DNA of 64,000 nt from Noviherbaspirillum galbum (GTDB taxonomy: Bacteria > Pseudomonadota > Gammaproteobacteria > Burkholderiales > Burkholderiaceae_D): the NCBI RefSeq assembly GCF_010974945.1, contig NZ_JAAIVB010000021.1:1-64000 (forward strand). The letters run 5' to 3'. Positions 37,811 to 47,418 of the stretch are shown here, in pieces. Position 1 is the stretch's first letter. The number at the start of each line of letters is the position of its first letter. The notes under the pieces were generated by a model. The model worked only from the letters and a program-made list of their open reading frames with translations. It made no database searches and had not been told where the DNA came from. Made by a program: the position numbers and the translations under genes.

Positions 37811-39874
37811 TTACCTGGCCGCCGGCGCGGCGGCAGTGCCTGCCTCGCTGGTTCCGGCGCTGGCCTCTTCCGTGCCGGCACGCAGGGCGAATCGGAAGAT
37901 CGTGCCGCCCCCCGGGTTCGGCGCGTGCACCAGCTTGCTGCCATGGAATTCGATGGCGGACCGGCAGATGTTCAGGCCCATGCCCATGCCTTCCGCCTTG
38001 GTGGAAAAGAAGGGAGAGAACAGCCGCTCGGCCACTTCCTCGGGAATGCCGTGGCCCTGGTCGGCAACCGAGACCAGCACGCCGGTCGAGCCGGGCTGCG
38101 GATCGGGTTCGGCGGCGATGCGCAGGACGCGGCGCGCGGGGTCGGTGTTCTGCATCGACTCGATGCCGTTGCGCGTGAGGTTCAGCAAGACCTGCTCCAG
38201 CATCACGCGGTCGGCGAGGACGGGCGGCAACCCGGGCGCGATCTGGACCTGGATGCTCACGAAATATTGGCGTGCCTGCAGTTCCACCAGGGGCAGGACG
38301 CTGCCGATGAGGTCCTGTACCTCGACCGCTTCGCGCCGCGGCTCGCGCCGCTTGACGAAGGTATGCACGCTGCGGATGATGTGGCCGGCCCGCTGGGCCT
38401 GGGTGGCGGCCCGTTCCAGCGCCGGCGTGAGCAGTTCCGCGTCGATGGCGGTGCCGCGTTCCTGCGACTGCCGGATGAGGTTGAGCGCGCCGGTGGCATA
38501 GCTGGAAATCGCCGCCAGCGGCTGGTTGAGTTCGTGCGCCAGCGTCGATGCCAGTTCGCCCATCGTTGCCAGGCGGGCGCTGGACTGGAGCTTTTCCTGC
38601 TGCCGGCGGTTCAGGTCTTCCACCCTCTTGCGGTCGGAAATGTCGAGGATGGAACCCATCCAGCCGGTCTGCTTGCCGGTCTCGTCCACCAGCGGCGATT
38701 CGAAGATCAGCACCGGGAAGCGCTCGCCGCTGGCGCGCTGGAAGATGGTCTCGAATTGCGGCGACACGGTGCCCGCCAGCACGCTGGCGAAGCGCTGCTG
38801 GTATTCATCCATCGCCTCGGGCGCCCAGTAGGGCATCGGCGGCAGCTTGCCGACCAGCGACTCGGCAGGCAGGCCGACCATCTGGCAGAACGCCGGGTTG
38901 ACGTAGGTGATGCGGCCTTCGAGGTCGCGGGCGCGCAGGCCGGTGATCAGCGAGTTTTCCATGGCCGAGCGGAACGCGACCTGGCGGCGCAGCGCGCCCT
39001 CGGCCGCAAGCCGGCGCGTGATGTCGCGCCACAGCGCCCACAGGCTCCACAGCAGGCCGAGCGACAGGGCGATCACCGAGCCGACCAGCAGGCTGGGCAT
39101 CAGCTTCGGGGCGCTCTTCACGCTGTTGGTCGCCAGGTTCAGGGTCACGCCCGGCAGGTCGAGCGGATGCCGGTGGGTGTATACGCCGCGGCCGGGGCCG
39201 CCCGCGGCCCGCTTGTCGATGACGCGGTCGTACAGGTCGGTCAGGACGATTTCATTGTCCTGCGCGAACCACCAGGGAATCAGTTCCGACAGGATGTTGG
39301 CGACGGAATAGCTCGCCACGAGGCTGCCCACGTACTGGTTCCCGGTGAACAGCGGCACGTGGTAGTCGAGCAGCATCGGCGCCGACTGGCCGGGCGGCGG
39401 CGCGGGCATCGCATAGACCGGCGCGCGCGACAGCTTGACGACGATGGCCGCCTCGCGCGACGGCTCGGACAATTCCTGCAGGCTGGTGAGGGCATCGTCG
39501 GTCGACATCGCCATGCTGCCGTCGGCATGCAGCTGGATGATGCGGACGAATTCGTGGTTGTTGCGCAACAGCGCCTGCATGCGGTCGCGCAGGCGCGGGC
39601 CGGCGAGATAGCCGGCGCCGACCTCGCCCGCCATCTGGCGCAGGCTTTCCTCGTTGCGCCCCAGCTGGTAGCGGATGGTCTGCTCCACCCACAAGGTGTC
39701 GGCGATGAGCTGCTCCTGCCGCTCGTTCGATTCCATGCGCTGCGACTGCCAGGGCAGCCAGAGCATGATGAACAGGAAAAGCAGGACCAGAAGGATGGGC
39801 AGCAGCCAGCGCCAGGCGGGGCGGCGGCCGGACGGCAGTAAACCGAAGGGCGTGGATGGGGGCAGGGGAGTCAT
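37811..39874 (-). CDS. PAS-domain sensor histidine kinase, DctS/DctB-like
   Basis: 687 residues: TM1 (about 22-42), a large periplasmic sensor to about residue 265, TM2 (about 268-290), a PAS domain with PAC (RITYVNPAFCQMVGLP... GWMGSILDISDRKRVED), a HisKA domain with LAHELNQPLAAISSYA and a HATPase_c domain (NLTRNGIESM; DQGHGIP; GMGLNICRSAIE). The H-box style is that of DctB/DctS dicarboxylate sensors. It lies upstream of the response regulator on the minus strand and is divergent from dctP. Confidence 0.92.
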   Translation of the reverse strand: MTPLPPSTPFGLLPSGRRPAWRWLLPILLVLLFLFIMLWLPWQSQRMESNERQEQLIADTLWVEQTIRYQLGRNEESLRQMAGEVGAGYLAGPRLRDRMQALLRNNHEFVRIIQLHADGSMAMSTDDALTSLQELSEPSREAAIVVKLSRAPVYAMPAPPPGQSAPMLLDYHVPLFTGNQYVGSLVASYSVANILSELIPWWFAQDNEIVLTDLYDRVIDKRAAGGPGRGVYTHRHPLDLPGVTLNLATNSVKSAPKLMPSLLVGSVIALSLGLLWSLWALWRDITRRLAAEGALRRQVAFRSAMENSLITGLRARDLEGRITYVNPAFCQMVGLPAESLVGKLPPMPYWAPEAMDEYQQRFASVLAGTVSPQFETIFQRASGERFPVLIFESPLVDETGKQTGWMGSILDISDRKRVEDLNRRQQEKLQSSARLATMGELASTLAHELNQPLAAISSYATGALNLIRQSQERGTAIDAELLTPALERAATQAQRAGHIIRSVHTFVKRREPRREAVEVQDLIGSVLPLVELQARQYFVSIQVQIAPGLPPVLADRVMLEQVLLNLTRNGIESMQNTDPARRVLRIAAEPDPQPGSTGVLVSVADQGHGIPEEVAERLFSPFFSTKAEGMGMGLNICRSAIEFHGSKLVHAPNPGGGTIFRFALRAGTEEASAGTSEAGTAAAPAAR

Positions 39875-39932
39875 TCCCTTGAGTGTAGAACATTCGGCCT
39901 GCCGGCTGGGTCGCCGGAAAGGCGGGGGATAT

Positions 39933-39946
39933 TGTGGTTAACCACA
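39933..39946. promoter_or_regulatory. Perfect 14-bp palindrome in the dctP/sensor-kinase divergent region
   Basis: TGTGGTTAACCACA lies 59 nt upstream of the kinase start and 82 nt upstream of dctP. A looser repeat of the half site (TGGTAACG, AAACCA) follows at 39975-39997. This is a candidate operator for the adjacent FixJ-type regulator; the assignment is inference. Confidence 0.5.
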
Positions 39947-40027
39947 GTTGCTGCCTGAGGAGGGCTTGTCCAGAATGGTAACGTTGCAGTAAACCATTGC
40001 AAATTCAACAATAACCCAGGAGACAGC

Positions 40028-41044
40028 ATGAAATTGAAGACCCTTGCCTTCGTCTTTTCCGCGGCCGCCATCGTCGGCGGCTACAGCGCCAGCGCATTCG
40101 CGCAGGCCCCCATCGTCATCAAGTTCAGCCACGTGGTGGCGGCCGACACGCCGAAAGGCAAGGCAGCGGATCGCTTCAAGGAGCTGGCCGAGAAAGCCAC
40201 CAATGGCCGCGTCAAGGTGGAAATCTACGCCAATAGCACGCTGTACAAGGACAAGGAAGAACTCGAGGCCCTGCAGCTCGGCGCGGTGCAGATGCTCGCC
40301 CCCTCGCTGGCCAAGTTCGGCCCGCTGGGCGTGAAGGAATTCGAAGTCTTCGACTTGCCCTATATCTTCCCCAGCAAGGACGTGCTCTATCGCGTCACCG
40401 AAGGCCCGATCGGTCAAGGCCTGATGAAGAAGCTGGAGCCCAAGGGCATCATCGGCCTGGCGTATTGGGACAACGGCTTCAAGGTCATGTCCGCCAACAA
40501 GCCGCTGCATCACCCTGCCGACTTCAAGGGCCTGAAGATGCGCATCCAGTCTTCCAAGGTGCTCGACGCCCAGATGCGCCAGCTCGGCGCCAACCCGCAG
40601 GTGATGGCGTTCTCCGAGGTGTACCAGGCGCTGCAGACCGGCGTGGTCGACGGCACCGAGAATCCGCCGTCCAACCTCTATACCCAGAAGATGCACGAGG
40701 TGCAGAAGCACGTCACGCTCTCCAACCATGGCTACCTCGGCTATGCGGTGATCGTGAACAAGAAGTTCTGGGACGGCCTGCCGGCCGACATCCGCAAGGC
40801 GCTCGATGGCGCGATGAAGGATGCGACCAAGTATGCCAACGCCATCTCCCAACAGGAAAACGACCGCGCGCTCGATGCCGTGCGCAAGTCAGGCAAGACC
40901 GAGATCTATTCGCTGAACGACAAGGAGCTCGGCGAATGGCGCAAGTCCCTGCTGCCGGTGCAGACTTCCATGGCGGGCCGCATCGGCCCCGACCTCGTCA
41001 ATGCGATCAACAAGGAATCGCAGGCCCTCGGATACAAGCAGTAA
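40028..41044 (+). CDS. dctP: TRAP transporter solute-binding protein DctP
   Basis: 338 residues with a Sec signal (residues 1-26, ending SAFAQ). The DctP fold is recognisable by VIKFSHVVAADTPKGKAADRF, KVEIYANSTLYKDKEELEAL, GLKMRIQSSKVLDAQMRQLGA and the GVVDGTENPPSN binding segment, in which an Arg-containing R-IQ motif holds the carboxylate. Substrates are probably C4-dicarboxylates such as succinate, malate or fumarate. It is first in dctPQM. Confidence 0.94.
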   Translation: MKLKTLAFVFSAAAIVGGYSASAFAQAPIVIKFSHVVAADTPKGKAADRFKELAEKATNGRVKVEIYANSTLYKDKEELEALQLGAVQMLAPSLAKFGPLGVKEFEVFDLPYIFPSKDVLYRVTEGPIGQGLMKKLEPKGIIGLAYWDNGFKVMSANKPLHHPADFKGLKMRIQSSKVLDAQMRQLGANPQVMAFSEVYQALQTGVVDGTENPPSNLYTQKMHEVQKHVTLSNHGYLGYAVIVNKKFWDGLPADIRKALDGAMKDATKYANAISQQENDRALDAVRKSGKTEIYSLNDKELGEWRKSLLPVQTSMAGRIGPDLVNAINKESQALGYKQ

Positions 41045-41126
41045 TCGATGTGGCGCTGACAGCGATTGCGGCGTCCGGTGCATGCTTCCGGACGCCCGGC
41101 TTCCAACCTTTGCAAGGTCGACTTCC

Positions 41127-41771
41127 ATGAAAATCCTGGATCATCTCGAGGAGTGGATCATTTCCTTCCTCATGGGCGGGGCCACCCTGCTCATCTTCTT
41201 TTCGGTGCTGCATCGCTACGGCACCGGTTTCGCCATTCCCGGCGTGCAGGACTGGCTGCTTTCGCTGAACTTCAGCTGGGCGCAAGAGCTGTGCATCATC
41301 ATGTTCGTCTGGATGGCCAAGTTCGGCGCGGCCTACGGCGTGCGCGCCGGCGTGCACGTCGGCGTGGACGTGCTGGTCAACCGCCTGCCCGAGGAATGGC
41401 GCAAGATCACGGTGATGGTTGCGCTGCTGTGCGGCATCCTGTTCACCGGCGTCATCGGCACGCTCGGCCTGACCTTCATCTGGGAAAACGGCATGCACTA
41501 TGCCCTGTTCCATCTGCTTGGCGTGCCCACCGGCGACCTGCCCGAAGGACCGACGACGCCCGACCTCGAATGGCCGACCTGGTTCGTCTATTCCGCCGTG
41601 CCCATGGGATCCTACCTGATGTGCTTCCGCTTCCTCCAGGTGACCTGGCGCTTCCTGAAGACCGGCGAAGTGCCGCACCATGACCATGCCCATGTCGAAG
41701 GCATCGAAGACGACATCATGCCGGAGCTGCAAGTGCCCGGCAAAGCCATCGCACAGGGAGGCGCACGATGA
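41127..41771 (+). CDS. dctQ: TRAP transporter small permease DctQ
   Basis: 214 residues from the ATG at 41127 (MKILDHLEEWIISF). It has four membrane segments with the DctQ signature FSWAQELCIIMFVWMAKFG and VRAGVHVGVDVLVNRLP. The C-terminal tail is acidic with a His-rich stretch (HHDHAHVEG). It overlaps dctM by 4 nt (ATGA). Confidence 0.93.
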   Translation: MKILDHLEEWIISFLMGGATLLIFFSVLHRYGTGFAIPGVQDWLLSLNFSWAQELCIIMFVWMAKFGAAYGVRAGVHVGVDVLVNRLPEEWRKITVMVALLCGILFTGVIGTLGLTFIWENGMHYALFHLLGVPTGDLPEGPTTPDLEWPTWFVYSAVPMGSYLMCFRFLQVTWRFLKTGEVPHHDHAHVEGIEDDIMPELQVPGKAIAQGGAR

Positions 41772-43156
41772 GCACCGCGACGATTTCCGGGCTTGACGCC
41801 TGGAGCAAGAAGAAATCCGGCATCTGGCTGGCGATCATCGCCGCCATCCTGGTCGGCGTGTGCGTGGCCGGCGGCAACGTCGGCATCGTGTTCGCGCTGC
41901 TGATCGCGCTCATGCTCACCGGCATCCCGGTGTCAATCGCGCTCGGCCTGACGGTGCTGATGTTCCTGTTCCTGCTGACCAACGTGCCCATCGAGGCCGT
42001 GGCGCTGAAGCTGTTTACCGGCATCGAGAAGTTCGAGATCATGGCGATCCCGTTCTTCATCCTGGCCGGCAACTTCCTCACGCATGGCGGCGTGGCCAAG
42101 CGCATGATCGCCTTCGCCACCAGCATGATCGGCCACTGGCATGGCGGCCTCGCCTTGGCGGGCATCTTGTCCTGCGCGATGTTCGCGCTGGTCTGCGGCT
42201 CGAGCGTCGCGACGGTGGTGGCCATCGGTTCCATCATCCTGCCGGCGATGGTCAAGCAAGGGTATCCGAAGCAGTTCGGCGCCGGCGTCATCATCACCGC
42301 CGGTTCGCTCGGCATCCTGATGCTGCCATCGATTCCGAAGGTGATCTACGCGATTTCCACCAACACCTCCATCGGCGCGCTGTTCGTGGCAGGCCTGTTC
42401 CCGGGCATGCTGCTGACCGCCATGCTGTGCGGCACTACCTGGTTCCTGGCGAAGAAGAATAACTACCCGCGCATGCCGAAAGCAAGCTGGGGGCAGCGCT
42501 GGAAAGCCTTCCGTGAAAGCATCTGGGGCCTGATGCTGGTGGTGATCATCATCGGCGGCATCTATTCGGGCGTGTTCACCGCCACCGAGGCGGCGGCCAT
42601 GAGCGCGGTGTATGCCTTCTTCATCTCGAACTTCGTCTACAAGGACATGTCGATCAAGGAAACGCCGAAGGTGCTGCTGAATTCGGCGAGCATGAGCGCG
42701 ATGCTGCTATACATCATCACCAATGCCGTGCTGTTCTCTTTCCTGATGACCCACGAAGACATCCCCAAGCTGATGGCGGACTGGATCCTCAACAAGGATC
42801 TCGGCCAGGCCGGCTTCCTGTTCTTCACCAACATCCTGCTCCTGCTCGCAGGCAATGTGATGGAGCCGTCGTCGATCATCTTGGTGCTGGCGCCTATTCT
42901 CCATCCCGCCGCGATCCGCTTGGGCATCGACTCGGTCCACTTCGGCATTCTCATCGACGCCAACATGGAAGTCGGCCTGTGCCATCCGCCGGTTGGCCTC
43001 AACCTGTACGTCGCCAGCGGTATCTCGAAGATGAGCATCACCGAGCTGACGGTTGCTGTCATGCCCTGGCTGCTGACCATGATCGTCTTCCTGGTGATCG
43101 TGACCTACTGGCCCGGTCTGTCGCTGTGGCTGCCAAGAGCGATGGGAATGATGTAG
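41768..43156 (+). CDS. dctM: TRAP transporter large permease DctM
   Basis: 462 residues with about twelve membrane segments. The DctM signature PFFILAGNFLTHGGVAKRMI and GAGVIITAGSLGILMLPSIP are present, with the late motif NMEVGLCHPPVGLNLYVASGI. It carries the cation-coupled translocation path. An intrinsic terminator starts 17 nt after its stop. Confidence 0.95.
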   Translation: MSTATISGLDAWSKKKSGIWLAIIAAILVGVCVAGGNVGIVFALLIALMLTGIPVSIALGLTVLMFLFLLTNVPIEAVALKLFTGIEKFEIMAIPFFILAGNFLTHGGVAKRMIAFATSMIGHWHGGLALAGILSCAMFALVCGSSVATVVAIGSIILPAMVKQGYPKQFGAGVIITAGSLGILMLPSIPKVIYAISTNTSIGALFVAGLFPGMLLTAMLCGTTWFLAKKNNYPRMPKASWGQRWKAFRESIWGLMLVVIIIGGIYSGVFTATEAAAMSAVYAFFISNFVYKDMSIKETPKVLLNSASMSAMLLYIITNAVLFSFLMTHEDIPKLMADWILNKDLGQAGFLFFTNILLLLAGNVMEPSSIILVLAPILHPAAIRLGIDSVHFGILIDANMEVGLCHPPVGLNLYVASGISKMSITELTVAVMPWLLTMIVFLVIVTYWPGLSLWLPRAMGMM

Positions 43157-43173
43157 CGCGAGTCGCCAACCCG

Positions 43174-43207
43174 AAGGGACGCCATCCGATGCGTCCCTTT
43201 CTTTTTC
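43174..43207 (+). terminator. Intrinsic terminator of dctPQM
   Basis: AAGGGACGC pairs with GCGTCCCTT around an 8-nt loop, followed by TCTTTTTC. It separates the TRAP operon from the hydrolase gene downstream. Confidence 0.85.
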
Positions 43208-43300
43208 AATGCCTTTTGCGCAAGCTGGCAACGGCGGGTTCGCCGGGGGGCGTTCCGCCTTCGCATGCCAAGCCTGCAAGCCACATCGAAGAACGAAGCC

Positions 43301-44704
43301 ATGAATCCATTCCTCCGCGCAGGCGTACCTGCCGCACTTTCCCGCGCGCCTTCACTGGCGCGCTCCTTACCGCTTGCCATCGCCGGCACGGCCATCGTAG
43401 CCGTGCTGGCGGGCTGCGCGCAATTGCCAAGCATGCCCGGCATGTCCGACGCAGCCCGGCCCGCGCCTGAACTCACGCCTTGCCCCGTCGACCTGAGCGG
43501 TCTCGCCAAGTGCTATACCGGCCGCGACGACAACGGCGCCCAGTACTGGATCGCCATTCCGCACCAATGGAACAAGACCCTGATCATGCATGCGCATGGC
43601 GGTCCGCGCCTGTCGCCGATTTCGCGCGACAGCAACCTCGAAGACCTCGAGCGCTTCTCGGTGAACGTCCGGCAGGGCTATGCCTGGGCCGGCTCCAGCT
43701 ACCGCCGGCCGGGCTATGGCGTGCGCATGGCGGCCGAGGACACCGAAAACCTGCGCAAGATCTTCATCCAGGCCTTCGGCAAGCCGAAGTACACCATCCT
43801 GCACGGCCAGTCCTGGGGCGGCAACGTCGCCGCGAAGGGCATCGAGCTGTATGCCGCCAATTACGACGGCCTGGTCCTGACCAACGGCATGCTGGCCGGC
43901 GGCACGAAGAACTACCTGCACCGGGCCGACCTGCGCGCCGTGTACGAGCAGGTCTGCAAGAACCATCCGCGCCCGGACGAGCCTGCCTATCCGCTGTGGA
44001 TGGGCCTGCCCGCCGGCACGAAGATGACCGGCAAGGAACTCGAGGAGCGGGTCAACGAATGCACCGGCGTGCGCCTCAAGCCCGATCAGCGCAGCGCCCA
44101 GCAGAAGCGCAATCTCGCCGACATCCTCGGCGTGGTCCACGTGCCCGAGCGCACCCTGGTATCGCATCTCAGCTGGGCCACCTTCATGTTCCGCGACCTG
44201 ACCCAGCGCGTGCTCGAGAACCGCAGCCCGTTCACCAACAAGGACGTGGTCTACCGCGGATCGGGCGACGATGCGGCGCTCAACCGCGGCGTGATGCGTT
44301 TCGAGGCCGATCCGGTTGCGGTCGAGCGCCTCGCATACGACTCCGACATGAGCGGCGACCTGCGCGTGCCGGCGATCAGCATGCATGCGATCAACGATCC
44401 GACGGCGATGGTGGAGTACGAAGCCGAATACCGCGACGTCGTGGCGCGCAAGGGCGCGCAGGACAAGCTGCTGCAGGTATTCACGACCGAGAAGGAACAC
44501 AGCAAGCTGGCCGACGCGGAATACGCGGCGGTGTTCGACACGCTGATGGACTGGGTGCGCAACGGCAAGCGGCCCGCGGTAGCCGACGTCGCGGCGCGCT
44601 GCCAGCAGGAGTCGCAGCGTTTCGCCGGTGGCTGCCACGTGGAGCCGGGCTTCGTTCCGCAGCCGCTGTTCAGCCGCGTGCCGCGGCGCGACGGCAAGGG
44701 TTGA
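43301..44704 (+). CDS. Alpha/beta-hydrolase lipoprotein
   Basis: 467 residues from the ATG at 43301. The leader ends in a lipobox, VLAGCAQLP, so the protein is predicted to be lipid-anchored. An HGGP oxyanion-hole type motif (MHAHGGPRLSP) precedes the nucleophile elbow GQSWGG. Candidate acid and His lie in HAINDPTAM and EKEHSKLAD. The fold suggests an esterase or peptidase of the prolyl-oligopeptidase/tannase-like group; the substrate is unknown. A terminator upstream separates it from dctPQM. Confidence 0.75.
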   Translation: MNPFLRAGVPAALSRAPSLARSLPLAIAGTAIVAVLAGCAQLPSMPGMSDAARPAPELTPCPVDLSGLAKCYTGRDDNGAQYWIAIPHQWNKTLIMHAHGGPRLSPISRDSNLEDLERFSVNVRQGYAWAGSSYRRPGYGVRMAAEDTENLRKIFIQAFGKPKYTILHGQSWGGNVAAKGIELYAANYDGLVLTNGMLAGGTKNYLHRADLRAVYEQVCKNHPRPDEPAYPLWMGLPAGTKMTGKELEERVNECTGVRLKPDQRSAQQKRNLADILGVVHVPERTLVSHLSWATFMFRDLTQRVLENRSPFTNKDVVYRGSGDDAALNRGVMRFEADPVAVERLAYDSDMSGDLRVPAISMHAINDPTAMVEYEAEYRDVVARKGAQDKLLQVFTTEKEHSKLADAEYAAVFDTLMDWVRNGKRPAVADVAARCQQESQRFAGGCHVEPGFVPQPLFSRVPRRDGKG

Positions 44705-44885
44705 ACGGCGGGGCCGGCGTCGTCGCGGATGGCAGGGGCGGACAGGCATAACTTTGCGGCCGCGCCACTTGCCGGTCCGGGAATCCGCTAAGATGTTCCT
44801 TCAATAATAATTCCGGCGCTCATGCCGGGAAGGCCGCCGGTCAGGAAGCGGCCTCCCGGCCGGGCCATGGAGAGAAGGAGGCAAC

Positions 44886-45356
44886 GTGCGCGCCCTGATC
44901 CGCAATCCCAAGGACTTCTGGTCCGGCCTGATTTTCATCGTCAGCGGCCTCGCCGCCATCCTGCTCATCCAGGAACATCCCATGGGGTCCGCGGGCCGCA
45001 TGGGTCCCGCCTATTTTCCGACGGTGCTCGGCGCGCTGCTGGCCTTGATTGGCGGCATCGCGGTGCTGCGCTCCTTCTTCAGCGACGGCGAGCCGGTGGA
45101 AGCCTTCAAGCTGCGCGGCGGCTTTCTCATCCTCCTCTCCACGGTGTTGTTCGGACTGCTGCTGCGGCCGGCGGGCCTGTTCATCGCCATCGCCGTGCTG
45201 GTGATGATCAGCGGCATGGCCAGCAGCCATTTCCGCTGGAAGCCGTTTCTCAGCGTGGCGCTCCTGCTGGCCTTCTTCAGCGTGCTGGTATTCGTGCTCG
45301 GCCTCAAGCTGCCGATCCCTATCCTCGGCAGCTGGTTCGGCAGCCTGGCGAGCTGA
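44886..45356 (+). CDS. tctB: Tripartite tricarboxylate transporter small subunit TctB
   Basis: 156 residues with four membrane segments (GLIFIVSGLAAILLI; LGALLALIGGIAVL). The start is GTG behind a strong AAGGAGG. It pairs with tctA 9 nt downstream. No periplasmic TctC is encoded nearby. Confidence 0.9.
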   Translation: MRALIRNPKDFWSGLIFIVSGLAAILLIQEHPMGSAGRMGPAYFPTVLGALLALIGGIAVLRSFFSDGEPVEAFKLRGGFLILLSTVLFGLLLRPAGLFIAIAVLVMISGMASSHFRWKPFLSVALLLAFFSVLVFVLGLKLPIPILGSWFGSLAS

Positions 45357-45365
45357 GGGGATCAC

Positions 45366-46871
45366 ATGGACATGGACATCTTCGGAAATCTGGCGCTCGG
45401 CTTTTCCACCGCGCTGTCGCTCAGCAACCTGTTGTACTGCCTGATCGGCGTCTTCCTCGGCACCGCCATCGGCGTGCTGCCCGGCCTCGGCCCGGTGGCG
45501 ACCATCGCCATGCTGCTGCCCGCCACCTTCTCGTTGCCGCCGATCTCGTCGCTGATCATGTTGTCCGGCATTTACTACGGCGCGCAATACGGCGGTTCCA
45601 CCACCGCCATCCTGGTCAACCTTCCCGGCGAATCGTCTTCCGTCGTCACCGCGCTGGACGGCTATCAGCTTGCGCGACAGGGACATGCCGGCAAGGCACT
45701 GGCCACGGCCGCCATCGGTTCTTTTTTCGCCGGCACGGTGTCCACCTTCCTGCTCGCGCTGTTCGCGCCGCCGCTGGCCGAGGTTGCCCTCAAGTTCGGA
45801 CCGGCGGAATATTTTTCCCTGATGGTGCTGGGACTGGTGGCCTCGGTCGTGCTGGCCCACGGGTCGCTGCTGCGCGCGCTCGGCATGATCCTGCTTGGCC
45901 TGCTCCTCGGCCTCGTCGGCACCGACGTCAATTCCGGGGCGCAGCGCTATTCCTTCGGCGTGCCGGAACTCGCGGACGGCATCAACTTCGTGGTGGTCGC
46001 CATGGGCATGTTCGGCCTGGGGGAGATCATCAACAACCTCGAGCAGGAGGAAACCCGCTCGATCATGATCAAGAAGGTGTCCGGCCTCATGCCCGACCGG
46101 GAGGACTGGAAACGCATCATCTGGCCCATCCTGCGCGGCACCGGCCTTGGATCGGTGCTCGGCATCCTGCCCGGCGGCGGCGCCATGCTGGCTTCCTTCG
46201 CCGCCTACTCGCTCGAGAAGAAGGTGTCTCCCAACGCGGCGCAATTCGGCAAGGGCGCGATCGAAGGCGTGGCCGCGCCGGAATCCGCCAACAACGCCGG
46301 CGCCCAGACCTCCTTCATTCCCATGCTGACGCTGGGCGTTCCCTCCAACCCGGTCATGGCGCTCATGATCGGCGCGCTCGTGATCCAGGGCATACAGCCG
46401 GGGCCGTCCGTCATGACCGAGCAGCCGGCCTTGTTTTGGGGGGTGATCGCCTCGATGTGGATCGGCAACCTGTTCCTCGTCATCCTGAACCTGCCGCTGA
46501 TCGGCATCTGGGTGCGCATGATCATGGTGCCTTACCACTTCCTGTTCCCGGGCATCCTGGTGTTCTGCGCCATCGGCGTCTTCAGCCTGAGCAACGCCAC
46601 CTTCGACGTCTACCTCATGGCGCTGTTCGGCCTGTTCGGCTACATCTGCGCCAAGCTCGACTGCGAGCCGGCGCCGATGCTGCTCGCCTTCATCATCGGT
46701 CCCATGATGGAAGAGTACCTGCGCCGCGCGCTGCTGCTGTCGCGCAGCGATCCGATGGTGTTCCTGCAACGCCCGATCAGCGCGAGCATGCTTGCCCTGG
46801 CCGCGGGTGCGCTGCTGGTAGTGCTGCTGCCATCGTTGCGTAAAAAGCGCGAAGAGGCCTTCGAGGAATAA
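45366..46871 (+). CDS. tctA: Tripartite tricarboxylate transporter large permease TctA
   Basis: 501 residues with about twelve membrane segments. The TctA signature GTAIGVLPGLGPVATIAMLLP and YGAQYGGSTTAILVNLPGE is intact, and the second repeat is GILPGGGAMLASFAAYSLEKK with PESANNAGAQTSFIPMLTLG. It moves citrate or other carboxylates with a TctC-type binding protein, which must be encoded elsewhere. Confidence 0.94.
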   Translation: MDMDIFGNLALGFSTALSLSNLLYCLIGVFLGTAIGVLPGLGPVATIAMLLPATFSLPPISSLIMLSGIYYGAQYGGSTTAILVNLPGESSSVVTALDGYQLARQGHAGKALATAAIGSFFAGTVSTFLLALFAPPLAEVALKFGPAEYFSLMVLGLVASVVLAHGSLLRALGMILLGLLLGLVGTDVNSGAQRYSFGVPELADGINFVVVAMGMFGLGEIINNLEQEETRSIMIKKVSGLMPDREDWKRIIWPILRGTGLGSVLGILPGGGAMLASFAAYSLEKKVSPNAAQFGKGAIEGVAAPESANNAGAQTSFIPMLTLGVPSNPVMALMIGALVIQGIQPGPSVMTEQPALFWGVIASMWIGNLFLVILNLPLIGIWVRMIMVPYHFLFPGILVFCAIGVFSLSNATFDVYLMALFGLFGYICAKLDCEPAPMLLAFIIGPMMEEYLRRALLLSRSDPMVFLQRPISASMLALAAGALLVVLLPSLRKKREEAFEE

Positions 46872-46912
46872 CGCGGCTTGGATTGCGCGGCCGGATTGTT
46901 TATCCTGAGAAC

Positions 46913-47413
46913 ATGAATCCCAAGAAAGCCTCCGACATCTTCAGCGCCATCGTGCCCGCGCCCTTCGGCGCCATGGGCATCCGCGTCGGCGAGGGCCTGC
47001 TGCGCGAACTGGTGTACCTGCCGCCCGAGTTCGACGAAAAGGCCCCGGCCGATGCCGTTTCCGAACAGGCCGCGTCCCAGATCGCCCGTTACCTCGACGA
47101 ACCCGATTTCCGCTTCAGCCTGCCGCTGTCGCCGGCCGGCACCGATTTCCAGCGCCGCGTATGGAGCGCGATTTCGGCCATCCCGCGCGGCGAGGTGCTG
47201 ACCTACGGCCAGGTCGCGAAACTGATCCGCTCCGCGCCGCGCGCGGTCGGGCAAGCCTGCGGCGCGAACTGGTTTCCGCTGGTGATTCCTTGCCATCGGG
47301 TGACCGCGAGCGGCGGCCTCGGCGGCTTTTCCAATCATGACGATGCCAGCGGCTTCCACCTCGGGGTCAAGCGCTGGCTGCTCGCGCACGAAGGCGTGCC
47401 CGGCTACCGCTGA
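46913..47413 (+). CDS. ogt: Methylated-DNA-[protein]-cysteine S-methyltransferase
   Basis: 166 residues from the ATG at 46913. The suicide cysteine is in VIPCHRVTASGGLGGFS, and the DNA-binding helix region reads PRGEVLTYGQVAKLI. It removes O6-alkyl groups from guanine. It lies between tctA and xerD; the xerD start is 5 nt after its stop, suggesting a shared transcript. Confidence 0.94.
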   Translation: MNPKKASDIFSAIVPAPFGAMGIRVGEGLLRELVYLPPEFDEKAPADAVSEQAASQIARYLDEPDFRFSLPLSPAGTDFQRRVWSAISAIPRGEVLTYGQVAKLIRSAPRAVGQACGANWFPLVIPCHRVTASGGLGGFSNHDDASGFHLGVKRWLLAHEGVPGYR

Positions 47414-47418
47414 AGACC

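Noticed and set aside
37793-39841. A 682-codon plus-strand frame opposite the sensor kinase
   Set aside because: The minus-strand product has complete PAS, HisKA and HATPase motifs. The plus frame is low-complexity Arg/Gly/Gln/Ala-rich shadow sequence.
39975-40020. A sigma-54 promoter for dctP (TGGTAACGTTGCA)
   Set aside because: The GG-to-GC distance is too short for a -24/-12 element.
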